Positions 50,147 through 58,908 of a stretch of DNA of 64,000 nucleotides are shown here, piece after piece; the stretch's first letter is position 1, and the number at the start of each line of letters is the position of its first letter. The notes below the pieces were generated by a model that was not told the origin of the DNA, searched no databases, and worked only from the letters and a program-made list of their open reading frames with translations. Source of the DNA: Gracilariopsis chorda. Its lineage: Eukaryota > Rhodophyta > Florideophyceae > Gracilariales > Gracilariaceae. The stretch spans positions 1-64,000 of the forward strand of contig NBIV01000259.1 in the NCBI GenBank assembly GCA_003194525.1, written 5' to 3'. A program made the translations under genes and the position numbers.

Positions 50147-50381
50147 GCCGCTGCTTACCACGCCGCAGCGCGCCGAGTGGCCACACGGCGTGGCCCCCCC
50201 CAGCTGCATGACGCGCCGCCCCCCCCGGGCGCCGCCGCCAAGGTGGCGCTGCTGCTCGCGCTGCTGTTCGGCGTGGCGTTTGCAACCACGCGCTTCCGCG
50301 CGCTTCGAAAGGGCACTAACGCTGCTACCAGACGAAGAAGGACACGGGTATCGCCCAAGGTGGCGGTCTGACAGCGCGTGA
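49761..50381 (+). CDS. Secreted or type I membrane protein, low complexity, possibly frameshifted
   Basis: 206 aa from ATG 49761. It has a textbook signal peptide (MAAPLLLALALALALALLLP, then ALARA-A). After a basic part with LLRRRVVRAQRL come Ser-rich and Ala-rich runs. Beyond the C8 run at about 50194-50201 this frame becomes Arg/Cys-rich and unconvincing, whereas another frame there encodes a membrane helix (AKVALLLALLFGVAFATT) and a basic tail. One extra C would place the helix in frame and give a type I membrane protein. The ATG is 471 bp from the kinase start in divergent orientation. No family recognised. Confidence 0.45.
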
Positions 50382-50763
50382 GCTAGTGTACCTGCTGTGT
50401 GTCCTCCTCCATGTCTCCGCCCTCCCCCCTCCGCTAAATTATCGCGCGCTGCTCACACCTCTGTCACGCTTGACGTAAACTACCTGTACTGTATAACGCC
50501 TCGTGTTCCGAGACGTAATTTTGTTCTTTCAAACTTTGAATTTGAGCGCCCGCTGTAAATCATTCGCGCAGTGCTGCTGAGCGGCGGGAGAGTTGGCGAA
50601 CAAGAGACAGCGCTGAGACAATGCAAGTTGCATGTTTTGCAAAACTCACCCTCTCCCCTGCCATGGCCATCTGTCTGCCTGTCTACCTTCTTCTTCCAGC
50701 TGCTCGCGCGCGAGCAAGCCGTGCTGGCCCCGACAAGCAGCGGCCAAGCGCGCGCAGTGAACC

Positions 50764-51177
50764 ATGCCATTCGTCAAGTCGTCATCATCGCCCCCGTCGC
50801 TGCTGTCCTCGCTCGCGCCGCAGGAAGGAAGCGCCTCGCCGCCCGGTGCCGGCAGCGTCCACAGCATTGAGGAGCTGCCCGAACTGAGCATCGCCAACCA
50901 GCAGTGCGAGAAGGCGCGCGGTCAGCGCCCCAAAGCGCATTTGGACAGCGCGGGGTGGAGCATTTGGCAGAGTAATCCTATCGCACTCGCTGTCTATGAT
51001 ACTGCTAACGGTTGTAAACAACGCGCGCGCGGCGAGCCAAACCGCGCCCGAGATGGCCGCTTGCGACGCGCTGAGTTTGCTAACGTCATTCGTACCGCCG
51101 ATTTGCTTGACCCTTTTCAGGTGCTGCACATGCTCAGCGAGAAGCGATGTGACGCCGTTCCAAGCCCTTTAGTGTAA
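50764..51177 (+). CDS. Small hypothetical protein
   Basis: 137 aa from ATG 50764 (context ACCATGC). The N-terminal 40 residues are Ser/Pro-rich. ELSIANQQCEKARGQRPKAHLDSAGW looks like an ordered segment. From about residue 70 the sequence is less convincing. A TGCTAAC followed by a pyrimidine stretch and TTTTCAG at about 51075-51120 resembles a branch site and acceptor, and GTAATC near 50972 could be the donor, so the second half may be an intron. No function can be assigned. Confidence 0.35.
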   Translation: MPFVKSSSSPPSLLSSLAPQEGSASPPGAGSVHSIEELPELSIANQQCEKARGQRPKAHLDSAGWSIWQSNPIALAVYDTANGCKQRARGEPNRARDGRLRRAEFANVIRTADLLDPFQVLHMLSEKRCDAVPSPLV

Positions 51178-51477
51178 CGCCGCCTGTTTGTTCTTGCTTC
51201 AACATCATCATGCATCATGTTGTTGCACCTCTGTAAGATAGCTGTCTTGAGCAATCTTTGTTGACTTATTAAATTTTTGTTCACTTTTGAGAAACAGCCG
51301 CCCCTTTCACACCCAAATCATGTTTTCGAAACGTATCTGCCGCTTCCCTTCGCCCCATCGCTGATCATCCATCACCTCAGCCCCCCCCCCCCCGCCCCCC
51401 CCGCCCCCCGCCCCCGCCCAGTTTCATTCACTGACCGCCGTCACGACCGCCCCTCCCTTCCGCCCCCATCGCCCAAC

Positions 51478-52527
51478 ATGCATCCCACCGCCTTCCTCCC
51501 CGCAACCCCCCTCCCCACCGCCCGCTCCCACCCCACTGCACCCGCAAAATGCCCCCGCATGGTCGCCGCCCGCCCCTCCCAAACGCCCTCCGACACCCCA
51601 GCAGCCGCCCCGACAACCGCCCCATCCCCCCACCACCCCCGCCCCTACTTCGGCCACATAGTCACAGCAATGGTCACTCCCTTCAAGAGAGACTCCACCG
51701 AGATCGACTACAACACCGCCGAACAACTCGCCTCCCATCTTGTATCACACGGCTCCGACGCCTTATTAATTGCGGGCACCACCGGCGAATCTCCCACATT
51801 AACCTGGTCAGAGCAGTACGAACTCTTCACAGTCATCAGAAACGCAGTCGGAAATCGCACCACGCTCATTGCAGGCGCCGGATCAAACTCCACTGCAGAG
51901 TCCATAGAAGCCACTCACCGCGCTAGCAAACTCGGTTTCGACGCCACTTTGCAGGTCGTGCCCTACTACAACAAGCCCCCTCAAGAGGGCTTATACCGCC
52001 ATTTCGCCTCCATAGCAAGCGCAGAGCCCGATCTACCAGTCATGTTGTACAACATTCCCTCTCGTACAGGCACCAACATGTTACCTGAAACCACTGCTCG
52101 GCTGGCGCACATTGACAACATCATCGCTATCAAACAAGCCACAGCTGATATGGATGCCCTGCAAGCCGTCCGCGCCATGACGCCCTCAGATTTCTACATC
52201 TACTCTGGTGATGACTCGCTCACCCTGCCGTTTCTCACCCTCGGCGCTTCGGGCGTCGTCAGCGTGGCCAGTCATTTCATCGGTCCCCAGCTGCAACAAA
52301 TGGTCAAGTCCTATACCAACGGCGACGTCGCAGACGCAACAGCCATTCACATGCGCTACGCAAAACTATTCTCCGATCTGTTTTGCATGACAAACCCAAT
52401 TCCAACCAAGACCGCCCTTCGTTTGCAAGGTTGGAATGTTGGCGGCGTTCGGTTGCCCCTGGTCGATGCCTCTCCGGACGTAGAGCAACGTCTCGCCACT
52501 TTATTAAGAGAACTCAACTTGCTGTGA
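51478..52527 (+). CDS. dapA: 4-hydroxy-tetrahydrodipicolinate synthase (DapA)
   Basis: 349 aa from ATG 51478; the frame opens earlier but only through a non-ATG, Pro-rich stretch. Residues 1-55 are Ala/Pro/Ser/Thr-rich, as in a plastid transit peptide. The (beta/alpha)8 enzyme starts at GHIVTAMVTPFK. Seen active-site residues: GTTGES 100-105, tyrosines at 163-164 in VVPYYNKPP, Arg196 in NIPSRTG, and the Schiff-base Lys219 in IIAIKQAT. It condenses pyruvate with aspartate semialdehyde, the first committed step of the diaminopimelate route to lysine, usually in the plastid and inhibited by lysine. The length matches the family once the extension is removed. It converges with the FHA gene (stops 94 bp apart). 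Confidence 0.95.
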   Translation: MHPTAFLPATPLPTARSHPTAPAKCPRMVAARPSQTPSDTPAAAPTTAPSPHHPRPYFGHIVTAMVTPFKRDSTEIDYNTAEQLASHLVSHGSDALLIAGTTGESPTLTWSEQYELFTVIRNAVGNRTTLIAGAGSNSTAESIEATHRASKLGFDATLQVVPYYNKPPQEGLYRHFASIASAEPDLPVMLYNIPSRTGTNMLPETTARLAHIDNIIAIKQATADMDALQAVRAMTPSDFYIYSGDDSLTLPFLTLGASGVVSVASHFIGPQLQQMVKSYTNGDVADATAIHMRYAKLFSDLFCMTNPIPTKTALRLQGWNVGGVRLPLVDASPDVEQRLATLLRELNLL

Positions 52528-52620
52528 TAGTTTCTTCTTCGACCAACTTCTCGCCCCCCCTTATTTACAAACTTTTATTTACTACCCCGACTGCTCCCTC
52601 CACCACCTGCACCTGCAATC

Positions 52621-55143
52621 TTATTCACTTTCGCTTTGGGATTCGGTCTCATATTCCCCTTCTATAACTATCTCTTCGCCCGCCTCCACCTCTTCTTCTG
52701 CGTCCACCCCTTCTCCCGCTTCCACCTCCTCTTCCACCTCCAACTCTTCTTCCGTAGACTCTGCCGCCCGCGTTTGAGTATCCGCTCGTAACATCGCTTG
52801 GTACCTCGCCTCCTCTTCCCCCTCCATTAATACCTCAACGAGTTCCAAGTCCTCAGCTTCAGCACCATACTCGTCCACCTCCTCCACAATTTCATCCTCT
52901 TCCTCCGTTTCAGCACCGGCGTCCGCCGTTTGATCCACCGGATCAATCTCCTCTTCTGTAGAAACACCGGCGTCGATCGGCATTTGCAGTTCATCTGTCA
53001 GCTCGACTTTTGTTGAGGTACCGTGTCTTGATTGTAGTCGTTCCCTTCGTCTCTCGCTCTTGCGCATTGCCTTTCGTCTCTTAGCAATTTTCTTTTCTTC
53101 CGACGTAATCATATTAGCCAAATCGCGCACCCGTTTCATCACGGCTGCGCCAGTCGGCTGCACGCGGTACGAAGGCTCGTCGTTGTTGCGGGTCATTTCA
53201 CGCATTTCTTCAAACGCCTCCAGATCGTCGTTCTGGTAAATCTCCTTCCATTGCCCAACCCCGTGAATCGTGACCCCTCTCATTAGCGCCTCGTCGTGGT
53301 ATCCCTGACGCCACCATTTCGGCATCTCCTTCAGTCGCTCGCTACTCTGGTTGCGCAATCGCGCCAAAACAGCTTCTCCCGCTTCACTGTCCAGCTGTGA
53401 GGCTGCTTCGTGAATACCCATGCGCACCCGTAGCTTTTGTGCTGTGACAAGCCCAAGAAGCTTGTCTTCCTTTAAAGCTTTCTTCTCTTCTTCGTCCTCG
53501 TCACTGGCTTCGAAAGCGCCGCTTTCGCGCTTCTTCTGTCTCGACTTGGCAGTGTTCTCACAAACAATACAGTCACATCCCTTCTTATGTTTTGTGCGCG
53601 GTCCTTTTCTCTTCTTTTCTCTTTCCTCGTGGTCGAGCAGGTTGTGAACGTCGGTCATGAATCGGCGATAATGCTCGGTGATCATGTTATCATCTCTATT
53701 CCTCAAGGGCGCGATATGACGAAAATGATCCCACTCAAATTTGGTTATAGCCCTGTTTGCATCATAGACCGGCCGCACACCGACAGCAAACAGCGCTCGA
53801 ACGAATTCAGTCTTCTCCTTCTTTGTCCATTCATCTGCTGATTCGTATTCATCGACAGAGTCCTCAGCATTACGACTCTTCTTGCGTTTCTTTCTTTTCG
53901 ACTGGCTCTCAGATCTTCCTCCGCTGTGCTTTCGTTTCTTGGAGGGAGGCGGAAAGAATTTCGGGTTGAACTGAGGTTCTTTCAGTATGTCGACCGCCGT
54001 TTCCTCCTCTTCGCTTTCAGACTCTGTTTCAGCTTCTTCGATCGTTTCGCGCACATCCACCTTCTTCCCAGCTTTTCCCTTGCCCTTACCACGGGCACCC
54101 TTCCGTGCGGACGATGATTTCAAACTTTTTTGAGTACCTCTTCGGGAACCCTGTGGACCTCTTCTACCCCGCCCTCTTCTGCCGCCTCGAGATCCGCGTT
54201 TCCCCCGTTCTGCATACACGTCCTCAGAGTATGCAGCAATCGTGCGCGCGGCAATGATCCGTTTTTCCAATAGTTCAATGTTGTTCACACAAAGGGTGGT
54301 ACCCATAGCTTGCACAAAATGTAATGTGAGGTCCCCGATTTCAATCATACTCCTCCTCTTCAGCGGTATGGCCGGTGATGATGCGTACACAGGAGCCCCA
54401 TTGACAAGAAACGGAATTCGCGACAAACAACTGATTTTCCAACACTTTCTTGTCTTGTCCCACCAAACTTTCGCGTGTCGTCGAGAAACATGGCGTCCTT
54501 CCGACCGAAGCTGACAGTCCGCTCCAAAACCCAATCGACCGATGGTAACTTCCTGTTTTCGCACAAGATAATCCACAGCGCCCTTACCAGCCCCTGATAT
54601 GCGTGCGTATCCAATTGTGCCAATATCCACACCATGCGTTTCCAAGAGTGTAGTCGCCTGCGCTAATATGGAGTCTGATTGGAGTTCATTGGCCTGTGGC
54701 TCAGCTTCAGCTTCCTCCTCAGTCTCGTTTTCGGTTTCCACAGCGACATAGTCATAATAGCCAGTCGTTTGTTCGTTTTCCTCTTGACCGTCTTGGCGAA
54801 TTTCCCGATCTCTTTGGTCTTCGTCCTCTTCCGTCTCGCTCTCCGTGGCGTCGTTGCGATCATGTTGGTGATGCATTTCGGCACGCGGGAGGCCTTTGCT
54901 ACCTTCGGTGTCTGCATGAAGTCGGAGAGTATCGCTCGGAGCATCGGAATAGTTTTCATCGCTCCATTCACGATACTCACCAGCGTTTGGCTCTCCTGTT
55001 GATGGTACGTCAGCTTGGTGGTAGGAGTTTTCAGCTTGTCCGTTCTGTTGTTCTTCCCCTTCCACCGAGTATCGTGCGTCTGAGTACTCGGAGGAGCTCG
55101 AGTTCACATTTGCTCTTCTACGCCCGCCCCCTCGCGGATTCAT
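52621..55143 (-). CDS. Chromatin protein with FHA and SLIDE/SANT-like domains
   Basis: 840 aa from the first ATG at 55143. An acidic, Glu-rich N-terminus is followed by an FHA domain at about 176-281: GYARISGAGKGAVDYLVRKQEVTIGR, the phosphothreonine-binding SRRHA (220-224), then PFLVNGAPV and IEIGDLTLHFV. The lead-in YARISG...Y-V is that of the FoxK/Fhl1 class of FHA domains. A basic Gly/Arg/Lys region follows. Next is a Myb/SANT-like stretch (EWTKKEKTEFVRALFAVGV) that ends in a highly charged segment. Then MPKWWRQGYHDEALMRGVTIHGVGQWKEIYQND resembles the post-helicase DNA-binding region of CHD6-9-type remodellers. The last 130 residues are almost pure Glu/Val/Ala. It likely binds phosphorylated partners and nucleosomal DNA in the nucleus. 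No helicase or forkhead domain is present. Confidence 0.65.
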   Translation of the reverse strand: MNPRGGGRRRANVNSSSSEYSDARYSVEGEEQQNGQAENSYHQADVPSTGEPNAGEYREWSDENYSDAPSDTLRLHADTEGSKGLPRAEMHHQHDRNDATESETEEDEDQRDREIRQDGQEENEQTTGYYDYVAVETENETEEEAEAEPQANELQSDSILAQATTLLETHGVDIGTIGYARISGAGKGAVDYLVRKQEVTIGRLGFGADCQLRSEGRHVSRRHAKVWWDKTRKCWKISCLSRIPFLVNGAPVYASSPAIPLKRRSMIEIGDLTLHFVQAMGTTLCVNNIELLEKRIIAARTIAAYSEDVYAERGKRGSRGGRRGRGRRGPQGSRRGTQKSLKSSSARKGARGKGKGKAGKKVDVRETIEEAETESESEEEETAVDILKEPQFNPKFFPPPSKKRKHSGGRSESQSKRKKRKKSRNAEDSVDEYESADEWTKKEKTEFVRALFAVGVRPVYDANRAITKFEWDHFRHIAPLRNRDDNMITEHYRRFMTDVHNLLDHEEREKKRKGPRTKHKKGCDCIVCENTAKSRQKKRESGAFEASDEDEEEKKALKEDKLLGLVTAQKLRVRMGIHEAASQLDSEAGEAVLARLRNQSSERLKEMPKWWRQGYHDEALMRGVTIHGVGQWKEIYQNDDLEAFEEMREMTRNNDEPSYRVQPTGAAVMKRVRDLANMITSEEKKIAKRRKAMRKSERRRERLQSRHGTSTKVELTDELQMPIDAGVSTEEEIDPVDQTADAGAETEEEDEIVEEVDEYGAEAEDLELVEVLMEGEEEARYQAMLRADTQTRAAESTEEELEVEEEVEAGEGVDAEEEVEAGEEIVIEGEYETESQSESE

Positions 55144-56151
55144 GCTCGGATTTGTCGTCGCCCTCAACAAGAGAGAACAAACCGCCTGTTACAAAACCAG
55201 CAGCTCAGCGTCGAACCTTGTTGAATGAGGAGCAGTTCACCATGCAAACGCCCGCGACAATTACAAAGACTCAACGAAAACAAGTGCTCCTGAACTCAGG
55301 ACAAAGAGGAGTGAACTCTGTGGCAGACGCTGATGAACGCGACTACACAAAGACGCTGCTGTTAGGTGTTCAACTGGTGAGCGCCGTCCGTAGCAATCTA
55401 AAACTCTTGTTGGAGTGACCTTTCCCTTCAACCCTTTACCAGTCTTTGCTTCTGCTGGACAGACACTGCCAAAACACACGACAGCAGAAGAAGATTTCTG
55501 GTTTTTGAATCAATGTCAAAACTCTTTTCAGTTATTTTCAAGTGGAAGACTGCTGCGTAGCCCAGGATTAACCCGTTACCCCTCGAACGCTATCTCGAAC
55601 TGGACTTTTGTGTCGTAGAGTTAACGTTTGTTAATTTTCCTTTGCTAGTCTACCAAAGGTACAACGGTCCTCGCTACCATGAGCAACAAAACAACGCAGG
55701 CATGGATTGGACATGCCGGTAGAATGAAAATCTACCCCTTGGTACCAATGCTGCTCCGGCTTCGCAAGGTGGGTCAGTCTACCTTTCGATCCGAATGGGA
55801 AGCGGGAAAAACTTGTGAGAGCGCCTGCCATTGCTCCGCAAATTTGCTGAAAACGCGACAGACGCGGCGAGGCGTAGTAGGAGTTGCTCATGGTAAGAGT
55901 AGTTGGGAAGGGTTTTGCGTATGATTAGGCCTTGCGAGCTGTACAGGAGAGTGATGGATGGACGTGAAGAAGAAGAAGGACACGGAGTGAAATATGCGAG
56001 GAGTAGGAACTAGATTTAGATTCGTTATCAGCAAAACCTAGCCAAAAATATCTTAGACACCCTGGAAAAACCTTAGCAGCATCACTTTACTTATCAAGAG
56101 TACTTGTTGAGAGTAGGATCGGTGTTAGTCACGTGTCGAGTACCGACGAGA
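55144..56151. other. Spacer without a supported gene
   Basis: Small frames on either strand between 55631 and 55924 (81 and 86 codons) overlap one another and show no known domain. No repeats of note. Confidence 0.4.
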
Positions 56152-56604
56152 TCAGGGGGCGGTTTCACGGGAGTTATGCGAAAGCCATCTAAAACCATCA
56201 GATGCCCCAAGCGCATCTCCAACGTTTTCATATCTCACTCCAGGCGCAATATTGAGCTTTCTTTCGACCACATCCAAACGGCGTCTAAAACTTAGAATAG
56301 TGAAGTCCAGGTTCGAATCGATTTCCCGCGTTTCAACCTGCATCTGATTGACCGCAGCCACGATCGAGTTCGTCTTGTTATTCCAAGGCCTGTGTTTGTT
56401 CGATTGCTTTTTGGATCTTCGATATAACGACCGCGAGGTCCTGATGGCGAATTTGACTCTCTTCATCGGTAGATAAAGTGTTTGCATCGATTACGGCAAG
56501 TCTGTCGGAACCCGGTGGTTTTTTTATGGTCTTGAGAACCTGCTGCTGCTGCGCATCTTCTCCTATTTGGCGCCTTGATAACAATGCGGTGTTTGCTAAG
56601 GATA
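56152..56604 (-). CDS. Possible small coiled-coil protein, frame broken once
   Basis: On the minus strand a pyrimidine-rich tract ending CCTTAG (about 56605-56640) looks like a splice acceptor. The following frame reads NTALLSRRQIGEDAQQQQ to ISKIQKAIEQTQALE and stops at 56378. A second frame continues the coiled-coil character (NSIVAAVNQMQVETREID, RRRLDVVERKLNIAPG) to a stop at 56152. A one-base shift near 56380-56390 would join them. The overall look resembles small helical cytoskeleton-regulator subunits (WASH subunit 3 or Brick1 type), but this is a weak impression. A first exon was not found. Confidence 0.35.
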
Positions 56605-56690
56605 TGTATGGAGGAAAACAAGAGGATGAGAGAAGAAGAGAGAACGAGATGGGTTTTGGGATAAAGTTGCGGCGAAAAGCACGATTCTAG

Positions 56691-56731
56691 CGTATCATGC
56701 GATATTTATAGTATATATATCGCATGATACG
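56691..56731. repeat. 15-bp perfect inverted repeat with 11-nt loop
   Basis: CGTATCATGCGATAT at 56691-56705 and its reverse complement at 56717-56731, in an AT-rich patch (ATATATAT runs). It may lie in the promoter of the doubtful minus-strand gene to its left. Confidence 0.8.
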
Positions 56732-57650
56732 TATATATTATATACCTCCTTAGTTTCTGGGTTAGGAGTCGTAAGTTTAGACAATGTCCTACCTCACAAC
56801 TCGTTCCACGCAATGCTAAACGACTGAGGGAGCTCACTAAAAGCTGATTCGTTCATTCAAACTCGGTTCCGCCTACGCTCGTGGAAGCTCACTAGAAGTA
56901 TTGCTGGACACGCTCGCATCAGCAGTGTCTGGCCGGATACTTTGTAGCCCAGTCGTTTCACAACGGCCAAATCGTGAGGTTAGTCAGAATTTTATTCTCA
57001 TTCTGAAAACACACTCATACAGTTTGCATGATATGGTCAGTAAAAGTACTTGTGTAGGATTCTTGTGGAAAGAAAGGAAAGTATAGTGTTAGAGACGCAA
57101 AACAAACCAGCATGCTGGCCGTCGACCAAATGCGTATGCGACGGCGACGCAATCTTCGCAGTATTGATACCACGGCTTTCCCCTTTGTGTGGCGAGGTGA
57201 TGAGAAATATAAAGATCTACACTTAGCGCAGCTGTTGGTATATCTAGAGAGAGAGAGGGGTTCTTCTCAATGTAACCCCTACCGTAGTCTTGGAATTAGA
57301 CACGCGAGCTCATATAAACACACACACACACTTAGCGCGAAGATTCTTGAGTTATCAGCATCGTAGCAAATATATGTGGACAACTACCAAGGGTAGAAGG
57401 CTAGCCGCATTAGAATTGATAACAGCTATTCGAATACACGTCGCTCTATTATACAGCCACATATACCATTTTGCGAGTTGCGCATACCTCTTTCACTGGG
57501 TAACTTGGCACGTACAGTTGGTACTCTTGTTATTCTTTTAGTGGCTGATTTGATGAAGACTATAACACCATTTTGTGATTTCTTCTTACTGGAGGCATCA
57601 TTTTGCTTCTCCTCATCGCAAGCAAGAAGATGTCAATTTCACAGCGAGAG

Positions 57651-57651
<1 letters not shown>

Positions 57652-57688
<37 letters not shown>
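57652..57688. repeat. TG microsatellite, about 18 units
   Basis: An uninterrupted run of TG dinucleotides. A much shorter TG tract near 44691 is followed by a related flanking sequence. Confidence 0.9.
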
Positions 57689-57690
<2 letters not shown>

Positions 57691-58908
57691 ATGGGCACTT
57701 GCCTCTGATTCCGAGGCATCTTCTATTTGCAGGTTGTGGGTTTCTTTTCTGTGCTAATGATCCAAACGTTTGGAGTAAGGAACAAGGCCGTCTGTTTTTG
57801 ATTTGATGCCCTAGAAGAAAGCGCTTCATTTCGATATGAACCAATCTCCAAGTATAGATTGAGCATTCAGCACGGTCCCTTTTCTGATGTACTTCACGCT
57901 CTTCTTTTGGTCGGGCTACGAAGACAGGCGGCTCACCACGACTGGCTAGGTACAAAAGGTTTTTATTAAGAGGGAATGCTAGTATTTCCGATGCCGGTGG
58001 TCACTAAGCGCCAAAAAAGTACGCTACTGGCCACGAAATACCTTGGTTACAGAATCTAGACCATCGAAGATTCACACACAAGTATATGCGTGAAGCAGTA
58101 ACTTACCCGCAGAACACCTTGGCCAAAACAGCATGAATCGGGAATAGACGGGTTCAAAACTGTTAAATCTCTATCAGATAGAGAGAATGCAACATCGAGG
58201 ACATTCTCACAGCTTCACTTTTTGCCTTACGGATAGAGACACTTATCGATATCTGAAATACAGATATTACGTCATTATGTATTGTGGGCTTATTGTGTTC
58301 AGTATTTCCCATCCAAACATATCTCAAGCTCAAACATGTGAATAAAGCCCTTCCTTGCAGGATAGCATCCTAAACTTGATTAAAGAAATGACATAACCGA
58401 CTTCCGCTGGTACATGTGTGGCGGAGGTAATCGGAATCGCATCTTACTTTGACTCTTCAGAAGCTCTGGAGAGCTTACGGCTGCAGCGACTTGCCTGTAC
58501 TATTTGTCATACGTCACAGTGAACAGCAGAGTCAGGATGCCGAAGTCGTGTCAAGCTTGGGTCGTACCTTACAGAAGGTAAAGATTTCTAACCGACCTTA
58601 AAGGCTCCCTTTGTACCAACGGTACCTTTAGACATGTGAACGGGACGGAGCAAATAAGATCAACATCATGCACAACGAATTTAGTCCTGCAGTGTGTGCT
58701 GCAACGAATTCAAAATTTAAAATTCAAATATCCACATTCAAACATCCCTTGCCAGTCCTGTGCGCATTCTCGGACGGGATGCAGTTTTCCTTACCCCCTC
58801 CCCCTCAACCCCAACGCGCCCAAACCTCCCGCTGTACTTCTCTTTTCTCCATTCACAGGCTTCCTTCCGAATTGAAGTTACTGCGAAAGCAACCTTCGCA
58901 TCTTTGTC

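Larger units (their letters stand above)
56605..58908. other. AT-rich spacer with simple repeats
   Basis: No supported gene in 2.3 kb. It holds the inverted repeat at 56691-56731, a short GA tract near 57248, an ACAC tract near 57320, the TG microsatellite at 57652-57688 followed by a segment related to one near 44710, and the SMC4 promoter side with a C-rich 5' leader at about 58790-58830. Confidence 0.5.

Noticed and set aside
56308..56325. GGTTCGAATC, a tRNA T-loop-like sequence
   Set aside because: No pairing T-stem, no acceptor partner and no anticodon arm around it; it falls within a possible coding frame.
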